The translations under genes and the position numbers were made by a program. A DNA stretch of 64,000 nucleotides, taken from an uncultured Desulfatitalea sp. (lineage in GTDB: Bacteria > Desulfobacterota > Desulfobacteria > Desulfobacterales > Desulfosarcinaceae). Location of the stretch: the NCBI GenBank assembly GCA_937868765.1, contig CALMNL010000003.1:372001-436000 (forward strand), read 5' to 3'. Positions 37,112-46,721 of the stretch are shown here, one piece after another. How positions within the stretch are numbered: the stretch's first letter is position 1; the number at the start of each line of letters is the position of its first letter. Under the pieces are notes generated by a model, which searched no databases, had not been told where the DNA came from, and was given only the letters and a program-made list of their open reading frames with translations.

Positions 37112-37828
37112 TTGAATAGCTCGCCATACAAACGCATCCTGCTGAAGCTCAGCGGCGAAGCCCTCATGGGCAAGCTGAGCTTCGGCATCGACGCGGACAT
37201 GCTCTCATTCGTGGCCCAGGAGATCAAAGAGACCCACGCCATCGGCGTGGAGATCGCCGTTGTGGTCGGCGGCGGCAATATTTTCCGTGGGGTCAAAGCC
37301 AGCTCTTTCGGTATGGAGCGGACCTCTGCCGACCATATGGGCATGCTGGCCACGGTGATCAACAGCCTTGCCCTGCAGGATGCCCTCGAAAAAACCGGCA
37401 TCCAGACCCGTGTCCAAACAGCCATCTCCATGCATGAAGTCGCCGAACCCTACATTCTGCGCAGGGCATTGCGCCATTTAGACAAGGGACGCGTCGTCAT
37501 TTTCGCCGCAGGAACGGGTAACCCCTATTTCACCACCGATACTGCCGCGGTGCTGCGAGCCCAGGAAATCCACGCACAGGTCTTGCTCAAGGCAACCAAA
37601 GTGAATGGCCTTTACGATGCCGATCCGATAACCCATCCCGAGGCCAAGTTCATCGAGAACATTACTTACATGCAAGTGCTCGAACGGCAACTCAAGGTCA
37701 TGGACATGACGGCCATTTCCCTGGCCATGGACAACAATCTGCCTTTGGTCGTCTTCAACCTCAAACAGGGCGGCAACATCATCAGGGTTGCCCGCGGGGA
37801 GCGGGTGGGGACACTGATCAGCAACTAA
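37112..37828 (+). CDS. pyrH: Uridylate kinase
   Basis: A 238-residue amino-acid-kinase-fold enzyme that makes UDP from UMP. Conserved segments are [55 protein letters not shown] and the final ...GERVGTLI. The start is TTG 37112, with TAGGAG 9 bases upstream inside the end of tsf. Bacterial UMP kinase is inhibited by UTP and activated by GTP. Confidence 0.96.
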   Translation: MNSSPYKRILLKLSGEALMGKLSFGIDADMLSFVAQEIKETHAIGVEIAVVVGGGNIFRGVKASSFGMERTSADHMGMLATVINSLALQDALEKTGIQTRVQTAISMHEVAEPYILRRALRHLDKGRVVIFAAGTGNPYFTTDTAAVLRAQEIHAQVLLKATKVNGLYDADPITHPEAKFIENITYMQVLERQLKVMDMTAISLAMDNNLPLVVFNLKQGGNIIRVARGERVGTLISN

Positions 37829-37970
37829 GGCGTTTGTTGCACGACTCCTCGACCTTCTGTGTCGCACGGAGTGACCCTCTCCTAACCATGCGGCATCCGC
37901 AAAGCCGCAGACATCGGCTAACCCGTATGCGGCCGGCGAATGCCCCCAACAGCCATCGAGGTGAACACGC

Positions 37971-38528
37971 ATGATCGAAGAAACCTTACAAGAAACCCGC
38001 GACCGGATGGCCAAGTCCATCTCCTCCTTGAAAACCGATCTCCAGCGCGTCCGCACCGGACGAGCCTCCGCCTCTTTGCTGGACGGCATCCGCGTCGACT
38101 ATTACGGGACGCCAACGCCCGTGAGCCAGATGGCCACGATTGCCGTTCCCGAAAGCCGGCTCATCACCATACAGCCATGGGATGTTACGGTGATCAAGGA
38201 CCTGGAAAAAGCGATTCTCAAATCGGATCTCGGACTGACCCCCAACAGCGATGGCAAGCTGATTCGTATAGCCATCCCGCCGCTGTCCGAACAACGGCGC
38301 AAAGAACTGGTAAAGGTCGTGCACAAGACCAGCGAAGAATCTAAAGTAGCTGTGCGCAATATCCGTCGAGACGCCAATGAATTGATCAAGGGATTCAAAA
38401 AAGACGGCGATATCTCCGAAGATGACGCCTTCAAAGCCCAGGATCAGATCCAGAAGATCACGGACGAATATATCCAGCGCATCGACGAGATCTACAAGGT
38501 CAAAGAGAAAGAAGTGCTTGAGTTCTAA
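37971..38528 (+). CDS. frr: Ribosome recycling factor
   Basis: A 185-residue L-shaped factor that splits post-termination ribosomes with EF-G. Typical features are the KSISSLKTDLQRVRTGRASASLLDGI helix-turn, the YYGTPTPVSQMA hinge region and the C-terminal helix with NIRRDANELIK. The length is exact for the family. Its last codons overlap the uppS start. Confidence 0.97.
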   Translation: MIEETLQETRDRMAKSISSLKTDLQRVRTGRASASLLDGIRVDYYGTPTPVSQMATIAVPESRLITIQPWDVTVIKDLEKAILKSDLGLTPNSDGKLIRIAIPPLSEQRRKELVKVVHKTSEESKVAVRNIRRDANELIKGFKKDGDISEDDAFKAQDQIQKITDEYIQRIDEIYKVKEKEVLEF

Positions 38529-39273
38529 ATTCACTCATGCCGGCCTGCTGCCGGAAGCTGGTTTACCCCGTCATGTGGCCATCATCATGGACGGCAACGG
38601 CCGCTGGGCCAAAAAAAGGCTTTTAAACCGGGTAAAGGGCCACGAAAAGGGGGCCGATGCCGTTCGCGGCATTGTACGCACCTGCCGTGAGCTCCAGATT
38701 CAGGTGCTGACGCTTTACGCCTTCTCAACGGAAAATTGGCTGCGCCCCGCAGGTGAAATAAAGGCCCTGATGACCTTGTTAAAAAAGTTCCTGGTCGAGG
38801 AAGAAAAGGAACTCAAGGCAAACAATATCCGGCTGGAGGTGATCGGCCAGCCCCACCGATTGCCCGACGATGTGCGGGCCATCATCGAACAGGTTCGCAG
38901 TGCCACCGCCGCCAACGACGGGTTGCTGCTCAATTTGGCGCTCAGCTACGGCGGACGCACGGAAATCGTCGACATGGTGAGAACCATTGCCACCAAGGCG
39001 GCAGCCGGCACATTGCAGCCCGGAGCCATCGACGAGACCGTGGTGGCCGATCATCTTTATACGCGCAACATTCCCGATCCGGATTTGATGATTCGGACCA
39101 GCGGTGAAATGCGCATCAGCAACTTCCTCCTCTGGCAGCTGGCCTATGCCGAATTATACGTCACTCCGACGCTCTGGCCCGATTTTTCTCCCGACGAGTT
39201 CATTGCCATCCTAAAGGATTTCCAAAAGCGGGAACGTCGTTTCGGCAAGGTGCCGCCCCAATCCGAATCCTAA
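38518..39273 (+). CDS. uppS: Isoprenyl transferase (undecaprenyl diphosphate synthase)
   Basis: A 251-residue cis-prenyltransferase making the C55 lipid carrier for cell wall synthesis. Motifs are PRHVAIIMDGNGRWAKKR (catalytic Asp), the FSTENWLRP segment, LNLALSYGGRTEI, and DLMIRTSGEMRISNFLLWQ. The TTG start at 38518 overlaps frr by 11 bases; the frame is open further upstream inside frr, but that part is only a shadow of frr. cdsA follows. Confidence 0.93.
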   Translation: MSSKFTHAGLLPEAGLPRHVAIIMDGNGRWAKKRLLNRVKGHEKGADAVRGIVRTCRELQIQVLTLYAFSTENWLRPAGEIKALMTLLKKFLVEEEKELKANNIRLEVIGQPHRLPDDVRAIIEQVRSATAANDGLLLNLALSYGGRTEIVDMVRTIATKAAAGTLQPGAIDETVVADHLYTRNIPDPDLMIRTSGEMRISNFLLWQLAYAELYVTPTLWPDFSPDEFIAILKDFQKRERRFGKVPPQSES

Positions 39274-39436
39274 ACATTTGGGCTTTCACCCAGCCGCACG
39301 GTATGCTAATTTCCGTTCATCGCCGGTGGGCAGGTGGGCTTTTGCCTAAGTTCAAAACAGCTGCTCATCCGTCAAAAAAGGCATTCTTCAAGGGACCGCC
39401 TGCATTACAGGCCAATACCCAAGAGATGGATCGAAC

Positions 39437-40249
39437 ATGCACTGGAAAAGATGGATCACCGCGCTGGTTGCCCTGCCGTTGCTCATTTTGTTGATTCTCA
39501 AGGGTGGCTCCACCCTCTTTACCCTGGCCATCGCCGGCGTCGCCACCATCGCCTTGTGGGAATACTACCGCATTGTCTTCACCGGTCATACGCCGGCGGT
39601 GCCGCTCTACTCCAGTTTGTGGAGTTATGCTGCCGGGGTGGCCGTCGTATGGACGATGCCGACCCACGGCTTCCAGAGCCTGACGGCGCTGCTGATCGTG
39701 TATTTGATAGGCGCCGCGATTTTCTCCATCTTCCGGTTTCCTCTCTCCCAGGATGCACCGGTGGTAGTGCTCAAACAAGTTTTCGGAATTGTTTACATTC
39801 CCATTTCTCTGGCCTTCCTCGTTCTGCTTTACAATGGGGACGACGGCATTCACTGGATCTTTCTGCTGCTGCTGGTAGTGGCCGCCGGGGACACAGGGGC
39901 CTTCTACGTGGGAACCTATCTGGGGCGCCACAAATTGGCACCGGCCGTAAGCCCCAAAAAGACGGTGGAGGGCGCTATCGGCGGTTTGGCCGCGAATCTG
40001 GCGGCATGCTTCGCCTATAGTTTGCTTTTTCTGCCGGCCATTTCAACCACCGGGCGCATCTTCTTCGCCCTGGGCGTGGGTATCGTGGGGCAGGCCGGCG
40101 ATCTTTTCGAATCCGAATTCAAGCGTGTGGCCGGTGTTAAAGACTCAGGTACTTTGCTGCCTGGCCACGGCGGGTTCCTGGATCGCATGGATGCTCTGAT
40201 TTTCGCGGCGCCCAGCGCTTATCTGATTAAGGAATACCTCCTCGCATGA
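39437..40249 (+). CDS. cdsA: Phosphatidate cytidylyltransferase
   Basis: A 270-residue membrane enzyme that makes CDP-diacylglycerol for phospholipid synthesis. It has about seven hydrophobic helices and the family signature ESEFKRVAGVKDSGTLLPGHGG followed by DRMD near the C terminus. The 3' end overlaps dxr by four bases (ATGA), so translation is coupled. It is preceded by a 163-base gap after uppS. Confidence 0.95.
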   Translation: MHWKRWITALVALPLLILLILKGGSTLFTLAIAGVATIALWEYYRIVFTGHTPAVPLYSSLWSYAAGVAVVWTMPTHGFQSLTALLIVYLIGAAIFSIFRFPLSQDAPVVVLKQVFGIVYIPISLAFLVLLYNGDDGIHWIFLLLLVVAAGDTGAFYVGTYLGRHKLAPAVSPKKTVEGAIGGLAANLAACFAYSLLFLPAISTTGRIFFALGVGIVGQAGDLFESEFKRVAGVKDSGTLLPGHGGFLDRMDALIFAAPSAYLIKEYLLA

Positions 40250-41442
40250 AGTCGCTTGCCATATTGGGGGCAACGGGTTCCATCGGGCGCAACACCCTGA
40301 AGATTGCGGCCAAGTTTCCCGAACACTTCTCGGTCAAGGCAATGGCCGCCAAGCACAACATCGCTTTGCTGGCCGAACAGATCCAGATATTTAAGCCGGA
40401 GGCCGTCGCGGTTTACGATATCCCATCGGCCGACAAGCTAAAGCAATTGGTGCCCCCCCGTTCTCGAGTGGAAATCCTGTGGGGGGAAGAAGGTTATCGC
40501 GCCCTTGCCACCTGGCCTGGGGTGCATATGGTTGTGGGGGCCATGGTCGGAGCTGCGGGACTGGTGCCCACCCTGGCGGCCATTGAAGCCGGCAAGGATG
40601 TGGCTTTGGCCAACAAAGAGACCCTGGTAATGGCAGGCGCCATCGTCACTGCCGCCGTTGCCAGAAAAGGAGTGCGGCTGTTGCCGGTGGACAGCGAGCA
40701 CAGTGCTATTTTCCAATGCCTTCAAGGTCAGCGGGCCGATGAGGTGGATCGCATCATGCTCACCGCTTCGGGCGGCCCTTTTCTGAGGACTTCCGCCGAT
40801 CAGTTCCAGCGTTTGAGACCCGAACAGGCCCTGTGTCATCCCAATTGGCAGATGGGCGCCAAGATCACCATCGACTCGGCGACGCTGATGAACAAAGGAC
40901 TCGAAGTAATTGAAGCCCGCTGGCTATTCGATTTGTCTCCGGATCGGATCGAGGTGCTGGTGCACCCCCAGAGCATCGTCCACTCCATGGTGGCCTTCCA
41001 GGACGGCTCGATCATCGCCCAGTTGGGAATTCCGGACATGCAAGGCGCTATCGCCTACGCACTCTCATACCCCCGGCGCATGCCTTTGCGCCAGCCGTTG
41101 CCCGACCTGGCGGGGCTAGGCGCTTTGACGTTCGAACCACCGGATTTGAACCGGTTCACCTGCCTGCGCTTGGCCTTCGAAGCTTGCCGCCAGGGAGGCA
41201 CGCTGCCGGTGGTGCTCAACGCGGCCAATGAAGTGGCGGTGGCGGCCTTCCTGGCCGGGCGCCTGGGCTTCACAGGCATCGCCGCAGTGGTCGCGGCGGC
41301 CATGGCAGAACACACGGTGGTGCCAAAGCCGGATCTGGATCTTGTGCTGTCCACCGATGCCTGGGCGCGTCAGACAGCCCAGCGTAAGGTTGAAGCGCTG
41401 GTTTCCAATGGCTCCCAACACCAATCAAAGGTAGCACCATGA
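40246..41442 (+). CDS. dxr: 1-deoxy-D-xylulose 5-phosphate reductoisomerase
   Basis: A 398-residue NADPH-dependent enzyme and the first committed step of the MEP isoprenoid pathway. Features are the NADPH loop LGATGSIGRNTL, ANKETLVMAG, the metal site in PVDSEHSAIFQCL, and TIDSATLMNKGLEVIEA. It supplies the isoprenoids used by uppS in the same run. Four-base overlaps link it to cdsA and rseP. Confidence 0.97.
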   Translation: MKSLAILGATGSIGRNTLKIAAKFPEHFSVKAMAAKHNIALLAEQIQIFKPEAVAVYDIPSADKLKQLVPPRSRVEILWGEEGYRALATWPGVHMVVGAMVGAAGLVPTLAAIEAGKDVALANKETLVMAGAIVTAAVARKGVRLLPVDSEHSAIFQCLQGQRADEVDRIMLTASGGPFLRTSADQFQRLRPEQALCHPNWQMGAKITIDSATLMNKGLEVIEARWLFDLSPDRIEVLVHPQSIVHSMVAFQDGSIIAQLGIPDMQGAIAYALSYPRRMPLRQPLPDLAGLGALTFEPPDLNRFTCLRLAFEACRQGGTLPVVLNAANEVAVAAFLAGRLGFTGIAAVVAAAMAEHTVVPKPDLDLVLSTDAWARQTAQRKVEALVSNGSQHQSKVAP

Positions 41443-42800
41443 GCGTAGCGCTTAATTTTATCATTGTTCTGGGTGTTTTGATCTTTTTCCATGAATTCGG
41501 ACACTTTATAGTGGCCCGGCTTTTCGGTGTCGGTGTGGAGCGCTTTTCCCTGGGATTCGGTCCCCGGATCCTGGGTAAAACCATCGGCCGCACCGATTAT
41601 CGTCTATCGGCCGTACCCCTGGGGGGTTATGTCAAAATGGTAGGGGAGGAGCCTGATTCGGAACTGGCCCCCGAAGATCTGCCATACTCCTTCACCCATA
41701 AACATGTGGCCAAACGCAGTCTGATCGTGGCAGCCGGCCCTTTGTTCAACGTGCTGCTCGCCATCCTGATATTTACTGCCATATACTCTTTTCTGGGGCT
41801 GCCGAGCATTCGCCCGGTGGTTCGTGCGGTGGATGAGGGCGGCCCGGCCGCACAGGCTGGTATTCAACCCGGTGATGTGATCCGATCCATCGATGGAAAA
41901 ACCATAGCATCATGGAACGACATCGATGACATCGTGGAAGCCAACCGGGACCAACCGCTGAAGGTCGTTCTTGCCCGGGAGGGTACGCCCCTCACGGTGA
42001 TGGTGCGCCCCAAACAGATGGAGGCCAAGGATATCGTCTATGGCGACAACATCTCGTATTACGATGTGGGCATGCGTGGTTATGCCGAACTGCCGGCGGT
42101 GGTGGGCAACGCACTGCCCAAGCAGCCTGCCGATAAAGCCGGATTGAAAAAAGGGGATCGCATCCTTTCCATCGACGGGGAGCCCATCGAGAACTGGCGG
42201 TCCATGTTCGACAAGATTTCGAATTCCAAGGGGAAGACGCTCGCCTTTGAGATTTTGCGCGGTGAAGAGAAAATCCACTTGGAGATCACCCCCGAAGAGG
42301 TGCAGGATCGCAACGCGCTGGGGATCAAAACGAGTACCTATCGCATCGGTATTCAGGCCCCGGATCCGATCCGACCGGAAGACCGGATGACCATCGAATT
42401 GGGGCCCTGGGACGCCCTGGTTCAGGGGACGGTCCGTACCTGGGCCGTGATCAAAGAGACCGGGCGCTTTTTCGTCAAGCTGGTGGAGCGCAAGGTGCCC
42501 AGCGAAGCCATCGGCGGACCGATCCGCATCGCCATCATGGCGGATCAACAAGCCCAGGAAGGCTTCTGGTATCTGCTCAACTTCATCGCCGTCATCAGCG
42601 TCAGCCTGGCCGTGATCAATCTGGTGCCGATTCCGGTCCTGGACGGCGGGCACCTGCTCTTCTTCGCCATCGAGGCGATCCAGCGCAAGCCGGTCAACAT
42701 GCGGGTCCGTGAAACCGCGCAGCAGATCGGGGTGTTTTTGCTGCTGCTGTTGATGATCTTTGTGTTCTATAATGATATTGTGATTACCTGGTTCCGTTAG
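41439..42800 (+). CDS. rseP: Site-2 intramembrane metalloprotease RseP
   Basis: A 453-residue inner-membrane zinc protease. HEFGHF in the first helix gives two His and the Glu, and LVPIPVLDGGHLLF near the C terminus gives the third ligand (NxxPxPxLDG type). Two PDZ domains lie between (about 125-205 and 220-300). In E. coli the enzyme cuts anti-sigma factors and signal peptides. No sigma factor gene is next to it here. Confidence 0.95.
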   Translation: MSVALNFIIVLGVLIFFHEFGHFIVARLFGVGVERFSLGFGPRILGKTIGRTDYRLSAVPLGGYVKMVGEEPDSELAPEDLPYSFTHKHVAKRSLIVAAGPLFNVLLAILIFTAIYSFLGLPSIRPVVRAVDEGGPAAQAGIQPGDVIRSIDGKTIASWNDIDDIVEANRDQPLKVVLAREGTPLTVMVRPKQMEAKDIVYGDNISYYDVGMRGYAELPAVVGNALPKQPADKAGLKKGDRILSIDGEPIENWRSMFDKISNSKGKTLAFEILRGEEKIHLEITPEEVQDRNALGIKTSTYRIGIQAPDPIRPEDRMTIELGPWDALVQGTVRTWAVIKETGRFFVKLVERKVPSEAIGGPIRIAIMADQQAQEGFWYLLNFIAVISVSLAVINLVPIPVLDGGHLLFFAIEAIQRKPVNMRVRETAQQIGVFLLLLLMIFVFYNDIVITWFR

Positions 42801-42853
42801 GGGCCGGAACGGCGGCGACGCAAGATCACCGCCACTTGACAGAAGGATAACGC

Positions 42854-45850
42854 ATGGCAAGCCGAATCGAAGTTTCCTTAAAGCCGGGGCTTCTCGATGC
42901 CGAAGGCGAAGGGTTGCGCCGCAAGGCGCGGGACTACTTCGGCATCCAAATAGACAGCGTACGCACGGTGCACATCGTGACCATCGATGCCGCCCTGGGC
43001 GACGAGCAACTGCAGCGGGTTCAGCATGAAATCTTCACCAACCCCGTGACCCAGATCTCCTCCCTGGCGCCTTTGGCGATCGAAGCCGACTGGGTCATAT
43101 GGGTCGGCTTCCGGCCCGGCGTCCGTGACAATGCCGGCGCTACCGCCGTGGAGGCCATGGAGGATCTGCTCGGCCAGCGGCTGGGCAAGGAGGAGGCGGT
43201 CTATACTTCCAAGCGTTACTGCCTCAGGGGCCAAGCGATCAAGGAAAGCGATGCGCGGCGTATTGCTGCGGAGTTGCTGGCCAACGACATCATCCAACAG
43301 TGGAAAATCTTCAGCCGCGATCAATGGCGACCCGAAGAGGGTGTCGGCATCATCATCCCCAAGGTGCGTCTGGATCATGTGCCGACACTGACCGTGCTGC
43401 CCATCGACAGCGATGAAACCCTGCAGCGCCTCAGTGATGAGCGCAACCTGGCCCTCAATCCCAACGACATCCCTGTGATCCGGGCCTACTTTCTGGACCC
43501 GCGGGTGCAGGCCGAACGCGCCAAGGTGGGCCTCGCCGAGCCCACCGACCTGGAGTTGGAATACATTTCCCAGGCGCGCAGCGACCATTGCAATCACAAC
43601 ACCTTCCGGGGCCTTTTCCATTACAGCGACCCGGAGACCGGGGAAGATGAGACAATCAGCAGTCTTTTCAAGACCTGTATCGAAGCACCCACCCTGACCC
43701 TCGAGAAGCAAAAGCCGTGGGTGGTGTCGGTGCTGTGGGACAATGCCGGGGTGGGGCGCTTCGACGACCACCATTACTACACCATCACCGGTGAAACCCA
43801 CAACTCGCCCTCCAATATGGAGGCCTACGGTGGTGCCATCACGGGGATCGTGGGCATCTATCGCGATCCGCTGGGCACGGGCCGGGGGTCGCGGCTGATC
43901 ATGGGCAGCTACGGATTTTGTGTGGGGCCGCGCGATTATGCCGGCGACCTGAAACCGCGTCTGCATCCCCGGCGGCTGCTCGATGGCGTTATCGAAGGGG
44001 TGCGCGACGGCGGCAACAAGAGCGGCATCCCCACTCCCTTCGGCCAGGTGCTCTTCGATCACGGCTACATGGGCAAGTGCCTCGTTTATGTAACCGCCCT
44101 GGGCATCATGCCTGCCAAAATCAATGGTAAGCCATCGGAGAAGAAGACCATCTTGCCAGGCGATCTGGTGGTGATGTGCGGTGGCCGCGTGGGTAAAGAC
44201 GGCATCCACGGCGTGACCGCTTCGTCCGAAACCTTCTCCGAGCATACACCGGCCGGCCATGTCCAGATCGGGGATCCCTACACCCAGAAGAAAATGCACG
44301 ATTTTCTGCTGGAGGCCCGCGACGAGGGATTGATCCGCTTCATCACCGACAACGGCGGCGGCGGGCTTTCCAGTTCGGTGGGCGAAACCGCACGCTTCTC
44401 CAACGGCTGCAAAATTCAGCTTGAGAAAGTGCCCCTCAAGTACGCCGGACTGGATCAATGGGAGATCTGGGTTTCCGAATCCCAGGAGCGCATGACCGTG
44501 GCCATCGCTCCTGAGCACGAACGGCGATTCTTCGAGCTTTCGGCCCGCCATGGCGTGGAGAGCACGGTCATCGGTCGTTACACGAACACGGGCAAGCTGC
44601 ACATCACCTTCGACGGCAAGCCCTGTGCCTACGTGGATCTGGACCTGCTCACCGCCGGCTTTCCCCAGTGGCGCTTCGACGCCCAGTGGCGCTCACCGCA
44701 GGATCGGGGACTTCACGAACCGGTGCTGCGCGAACCGCGGGACCATAGCCAATTGCTGCTCGACATGCTGGCCCGTCCCAACATCTGTTCCAAGAACTGG
44801 ATAGCCCGGCAGTACGACCATGAAGTGCAGGGCACGAGCGTGATCAAACCCCTGATGGGTGTCGATCGGGACATTCCCAGCGACGCTGCCGTGCTGCGGC
44901 CGGTACTGGGAAGTTCGCGCGGCCTGGCCTTTTCCCAGGCACTGTTACCATTTTACTCGCGTATCGATGCCTATCACATGACCACCTGCACTATGGACGA
45001 GGCCGTACGCCGGCTGATCGCCGTGGGCGGCGATCCCGAGCACCTGGGCGGAGTGGATAATTTTTGCTGGCCGACCATCCAGTACCATCCTGTGGATAAT
45101 CCCGACGGCCGCTTCAAGGCAGCCCAGCTGGTGCGTTCCTGCAGGGCTTTGCGGGACCTGTGCCTGGCCTATGGTATTCCATTGCTGTCGGGCAAGGACA
45201 GCATGTATGTGGATGGCCATCTGCCGGGCCGCTACGGCGAGTCCCACAAGGTCTCGGCCCTGGAGAGCCTGCAATTCTCGGCCACCAGCGTCATCCCCGA
45301 TATCCGGCGTTGTGTGACCCTCGACCCCAAAATGGTCGGTGATTTGGTTTACGTGATCGGCAGCACAGCCGACGAACTGGGCGCCTCGGAATATTACGAC
45401 CTCCTGGGTTACGTGGGCTGCCAGGTACCCCAGGTGCACCCCGAAGCCTTCCTGACCCGCTACCGCGCTTTGTCCAAGGCCATGGGCCAAGGGGTGGTGG
45501 CTTCGTGCCATGGTATCTATCGTGGTGGGTTGGGAGTTCACCTGGCCCTGAAAGCCATGGCCGGCCGGCTCGGGCTTGAGGTCAATCTGGACGCCCTGCC
45601 GGCCGACGGAGCGACCCGCAACGACAAGCTGCTCTACGCCGAATCGGCCGGCCGTTTCATCGTCACGATTGATCCGTCCAGGCAGGGGCTTTTTGAAACT
45701 GTCATGGGCGACGTGCCCCTGGCCTGCATCGGCAAAGTCACGGAAATACCGCGGCTGGTGATCCGCGGCCTGGACGGCGAAACCGTCATCGATTTAACCG
45801 TGCCGGCCCTCAAAGCGGCCTGGCAGAAACCCTTTGGGGATCTCTCATGA
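42854..45850 (+). CDS. purL: FGAM synthase, tandem PurS-PurS-PurL fusion
   Basis: A 998-residue ATP-dependent enzyme making formylglycinamidine ribonucleotide in purine synthesis. The first 75 residues look like PurS (VSLKPGLLDAEG...TNPV). A second PurS-like copy (WVGFRPGVRDNAG...LLANDIIQQW) occupies about 78-155. The PurL core follows with ARSDHCNHNTFRG, TGETHNSPS, GGGGLSSSVGE and GGDPEHLGG. No glutamine amidotransferase domain is fused; it is encoded separately by purQ. The size lies between small PurL (about 740) and the 1300-residue large form. It overlaps purQ by four bases. Confidence 0.93.
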   Translation: MASRIEVSLKPGLLDAEGEGLRRKARDYFGIQIDSVRTVHIVTIDAALGDEQLQRVQHEIFTNPVTQISSLAPLAIEADWVIWVGFRPGVRDNAGATAVEAMEDLLGQRLGKEEAVYTSKRYCLRGQAIKESDARRIAAELLANDIIQQWKIFSRDQWRPEEGVGIIIPKVRLDHVPTLTVLPIDSDETLQRLSDERNLALNPNDIPVIRAYFLDPRVQAERAKVGLAEPTDLELEYISQARSDHCNHNTFRGLFHYSDPETGEDETISSLFKTCIEAPTLTLEKQKPWVVSVLWDNAGVGRFDDHHYYTITGETHNSPSNMEAYGGAITGIVGIYRDPLGTGRGSRLIMGSYGFCVGPRDYAGDLKPRLHPRRLLDGVIEGVRDGGNKSGIPTPFGQVLFDHGYMGKCLVYVTALGIMPAKINGKPSEKKTILPGDLVVMCGGRVGKDGIHGVTASSETFSEHTPAGHVQIGDPYTQKKMHDFLLEARDEGLIRFITDNGGGGLSSSVGETARFSNGCKIQLEKVPLKYAGLDQWEIWVSESQERMTVAIAPEHERRFFELSARHGVESTVIGRYTNTGKLHITFDGKPCAYVDLDLLTAGFPQWRFDAQWRSPQDRGLHEPVLREPRDHSQLLLDMLARPNICSKNWIARQYDHEVQGTSVIKPLMGVDRDIPSDAAVLRPVLGSSRGLAFSQALLPFYSRIDAYHMTTCTMDEAVRRLIAVGGDPEHLGGVDNFCWPTIQYHPVDNPDGRFKAAQLVRSCRALRDLCLAYGIPLLSGKDSMYVDGHLPGRYGESHKVSALESLQFSATSVIPDIRRCVTLDPKMVGDLVYVIGSTADELGASEYYDLLGYVGCQVPQVHPEAFLTRYRALSKAMGQGVVASCHGIYRGGLGVHLALKAMAGRLGLEVNLDALPADGATRNDKLLYAESAGRFIVTIDPSRQGLFETVMGDVPLACIGKVTEIPRLVIRGLDGETVIDLTVPALKAAWQKPFGDLS

Positions 45851-46662
45851 CTGCCATCAACGCCCTCGTATTGACCGGCTACGGCCTGAACTGCGACCAC
45901 GAAACCGCCTATGCCCTGGAATTGGCCGGGGCCAAGGCCCAGCGGGTGCACATCAATGCCCTTATCGACGGCTCGGTGAGCCTCGACAACTTCCAGATCA
46001 TGGCCTTTATCGGCGGTTTCAGTTGGGGGGACGACCATGGGGCCGGCGTGGTGCAGGCCGTGCGCATGCGCACCAACATCGGCGACAAGCTGCTGGCCTA
46101 CATCGCCCGCGGCAACCTGGTGATCGGCATCTGCAACGGATTTCAATGTCTGGTGAACCTGGGGTTGCTGCCCGGCTTCGATGGCGATTACACCAACCGG
46201 TCGGTGGCATTGATCAACAACGATTGCGGCAACTTCCGCGACGACTGGGTCCACCTCACGGTGAATACGGCTTCACCCTGCATCTTTACCCAGGGATTGA
46301 GCCAGCTGGACCTGCCGGTACGCCACGGGGAAGGCAAGTTCTTCACTACGCCCGAGATATACCGGCGGTTGTCAGCCAATCAACAAATCGCCTTGCGCTA
46401 CGCCACAGCGGAAGGGCACCCGGCCAAGGGAGCATTCCCGCTTAATCCCAACGGCTCGCTGGACGACATTGCCGGCATCTGTGACCAGACCGGCCGCGTT
46501 TTCGGCCTCATGCCCCATCCCGAGGCATACAATCACTGGACCAACCACCCCCAGTGGCCCCATTTGAACGAGAGGATCAAACGCGGCCTGGCGCAGGATC
46601 CCCAGGGGCTGACCCCCGGCATTCAGATCTTCGCAAATGCGGTGAGCCATTTCGCCAAATGA
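45847..46662 (+). CDS. purQ: FGAM synthase glutamine amidotransferase subunit PurQ
   Basis: A 271-residue class I amidotransferase giving ammonia to PurL. The nucleophile Cys is in VIGICNGFQ, and the His and Glu are in MPHPEA. FIGGFSWGDD fits the oxyanion region of PurQ. Its start overlaps the PurS-PurS-PurL stop (ATGA). Confidence 0.95.
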   Translation: MTAINALVLTGYGLNCDHETAYALELAGAKAQRVHINALIDGSVSLDNFQIMAFIGGFSWGDDHGAGVVQAVRMRTNIGDKLLAYIARGNLVIGICNGFQCLVNLGLLPGFDGDYTNRSVALINNDCGNFRDDWVHLTVNTASPCIFTQGLSQLDLPVRHGEGKFFTTPEIYRRLSANQQIALRYATAEGHPAKGAFPLNPNGSLDDIAGICDQTGRVFGLMPHPEAYNHWTNHPQWPHLNERIKRGLAQDPQGLTPGIQIFANAVSHFAK

Positions 46663-46721
46663 TCTTCGACGCGCGTTACACTGAACAGAGCAGTGAATTT
46701 AAGACAGAGGAGGGTACGCAG

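Noticed and set aside
38422-38517. Upstream extension of uppS inside frr
   Set aside because: Ser/Arg-rich shadow of frr in another frame; UppS proteins start shortly before the PRHVAIIMDGNG segment.
42878-44602. Long open frame of about 574 codons on the - strand opposite purL
   Set aside because: It is fully antisense to a well-conserved gene, has no recognisable motif, and its composition follows from the GC-rich codon use of purL.
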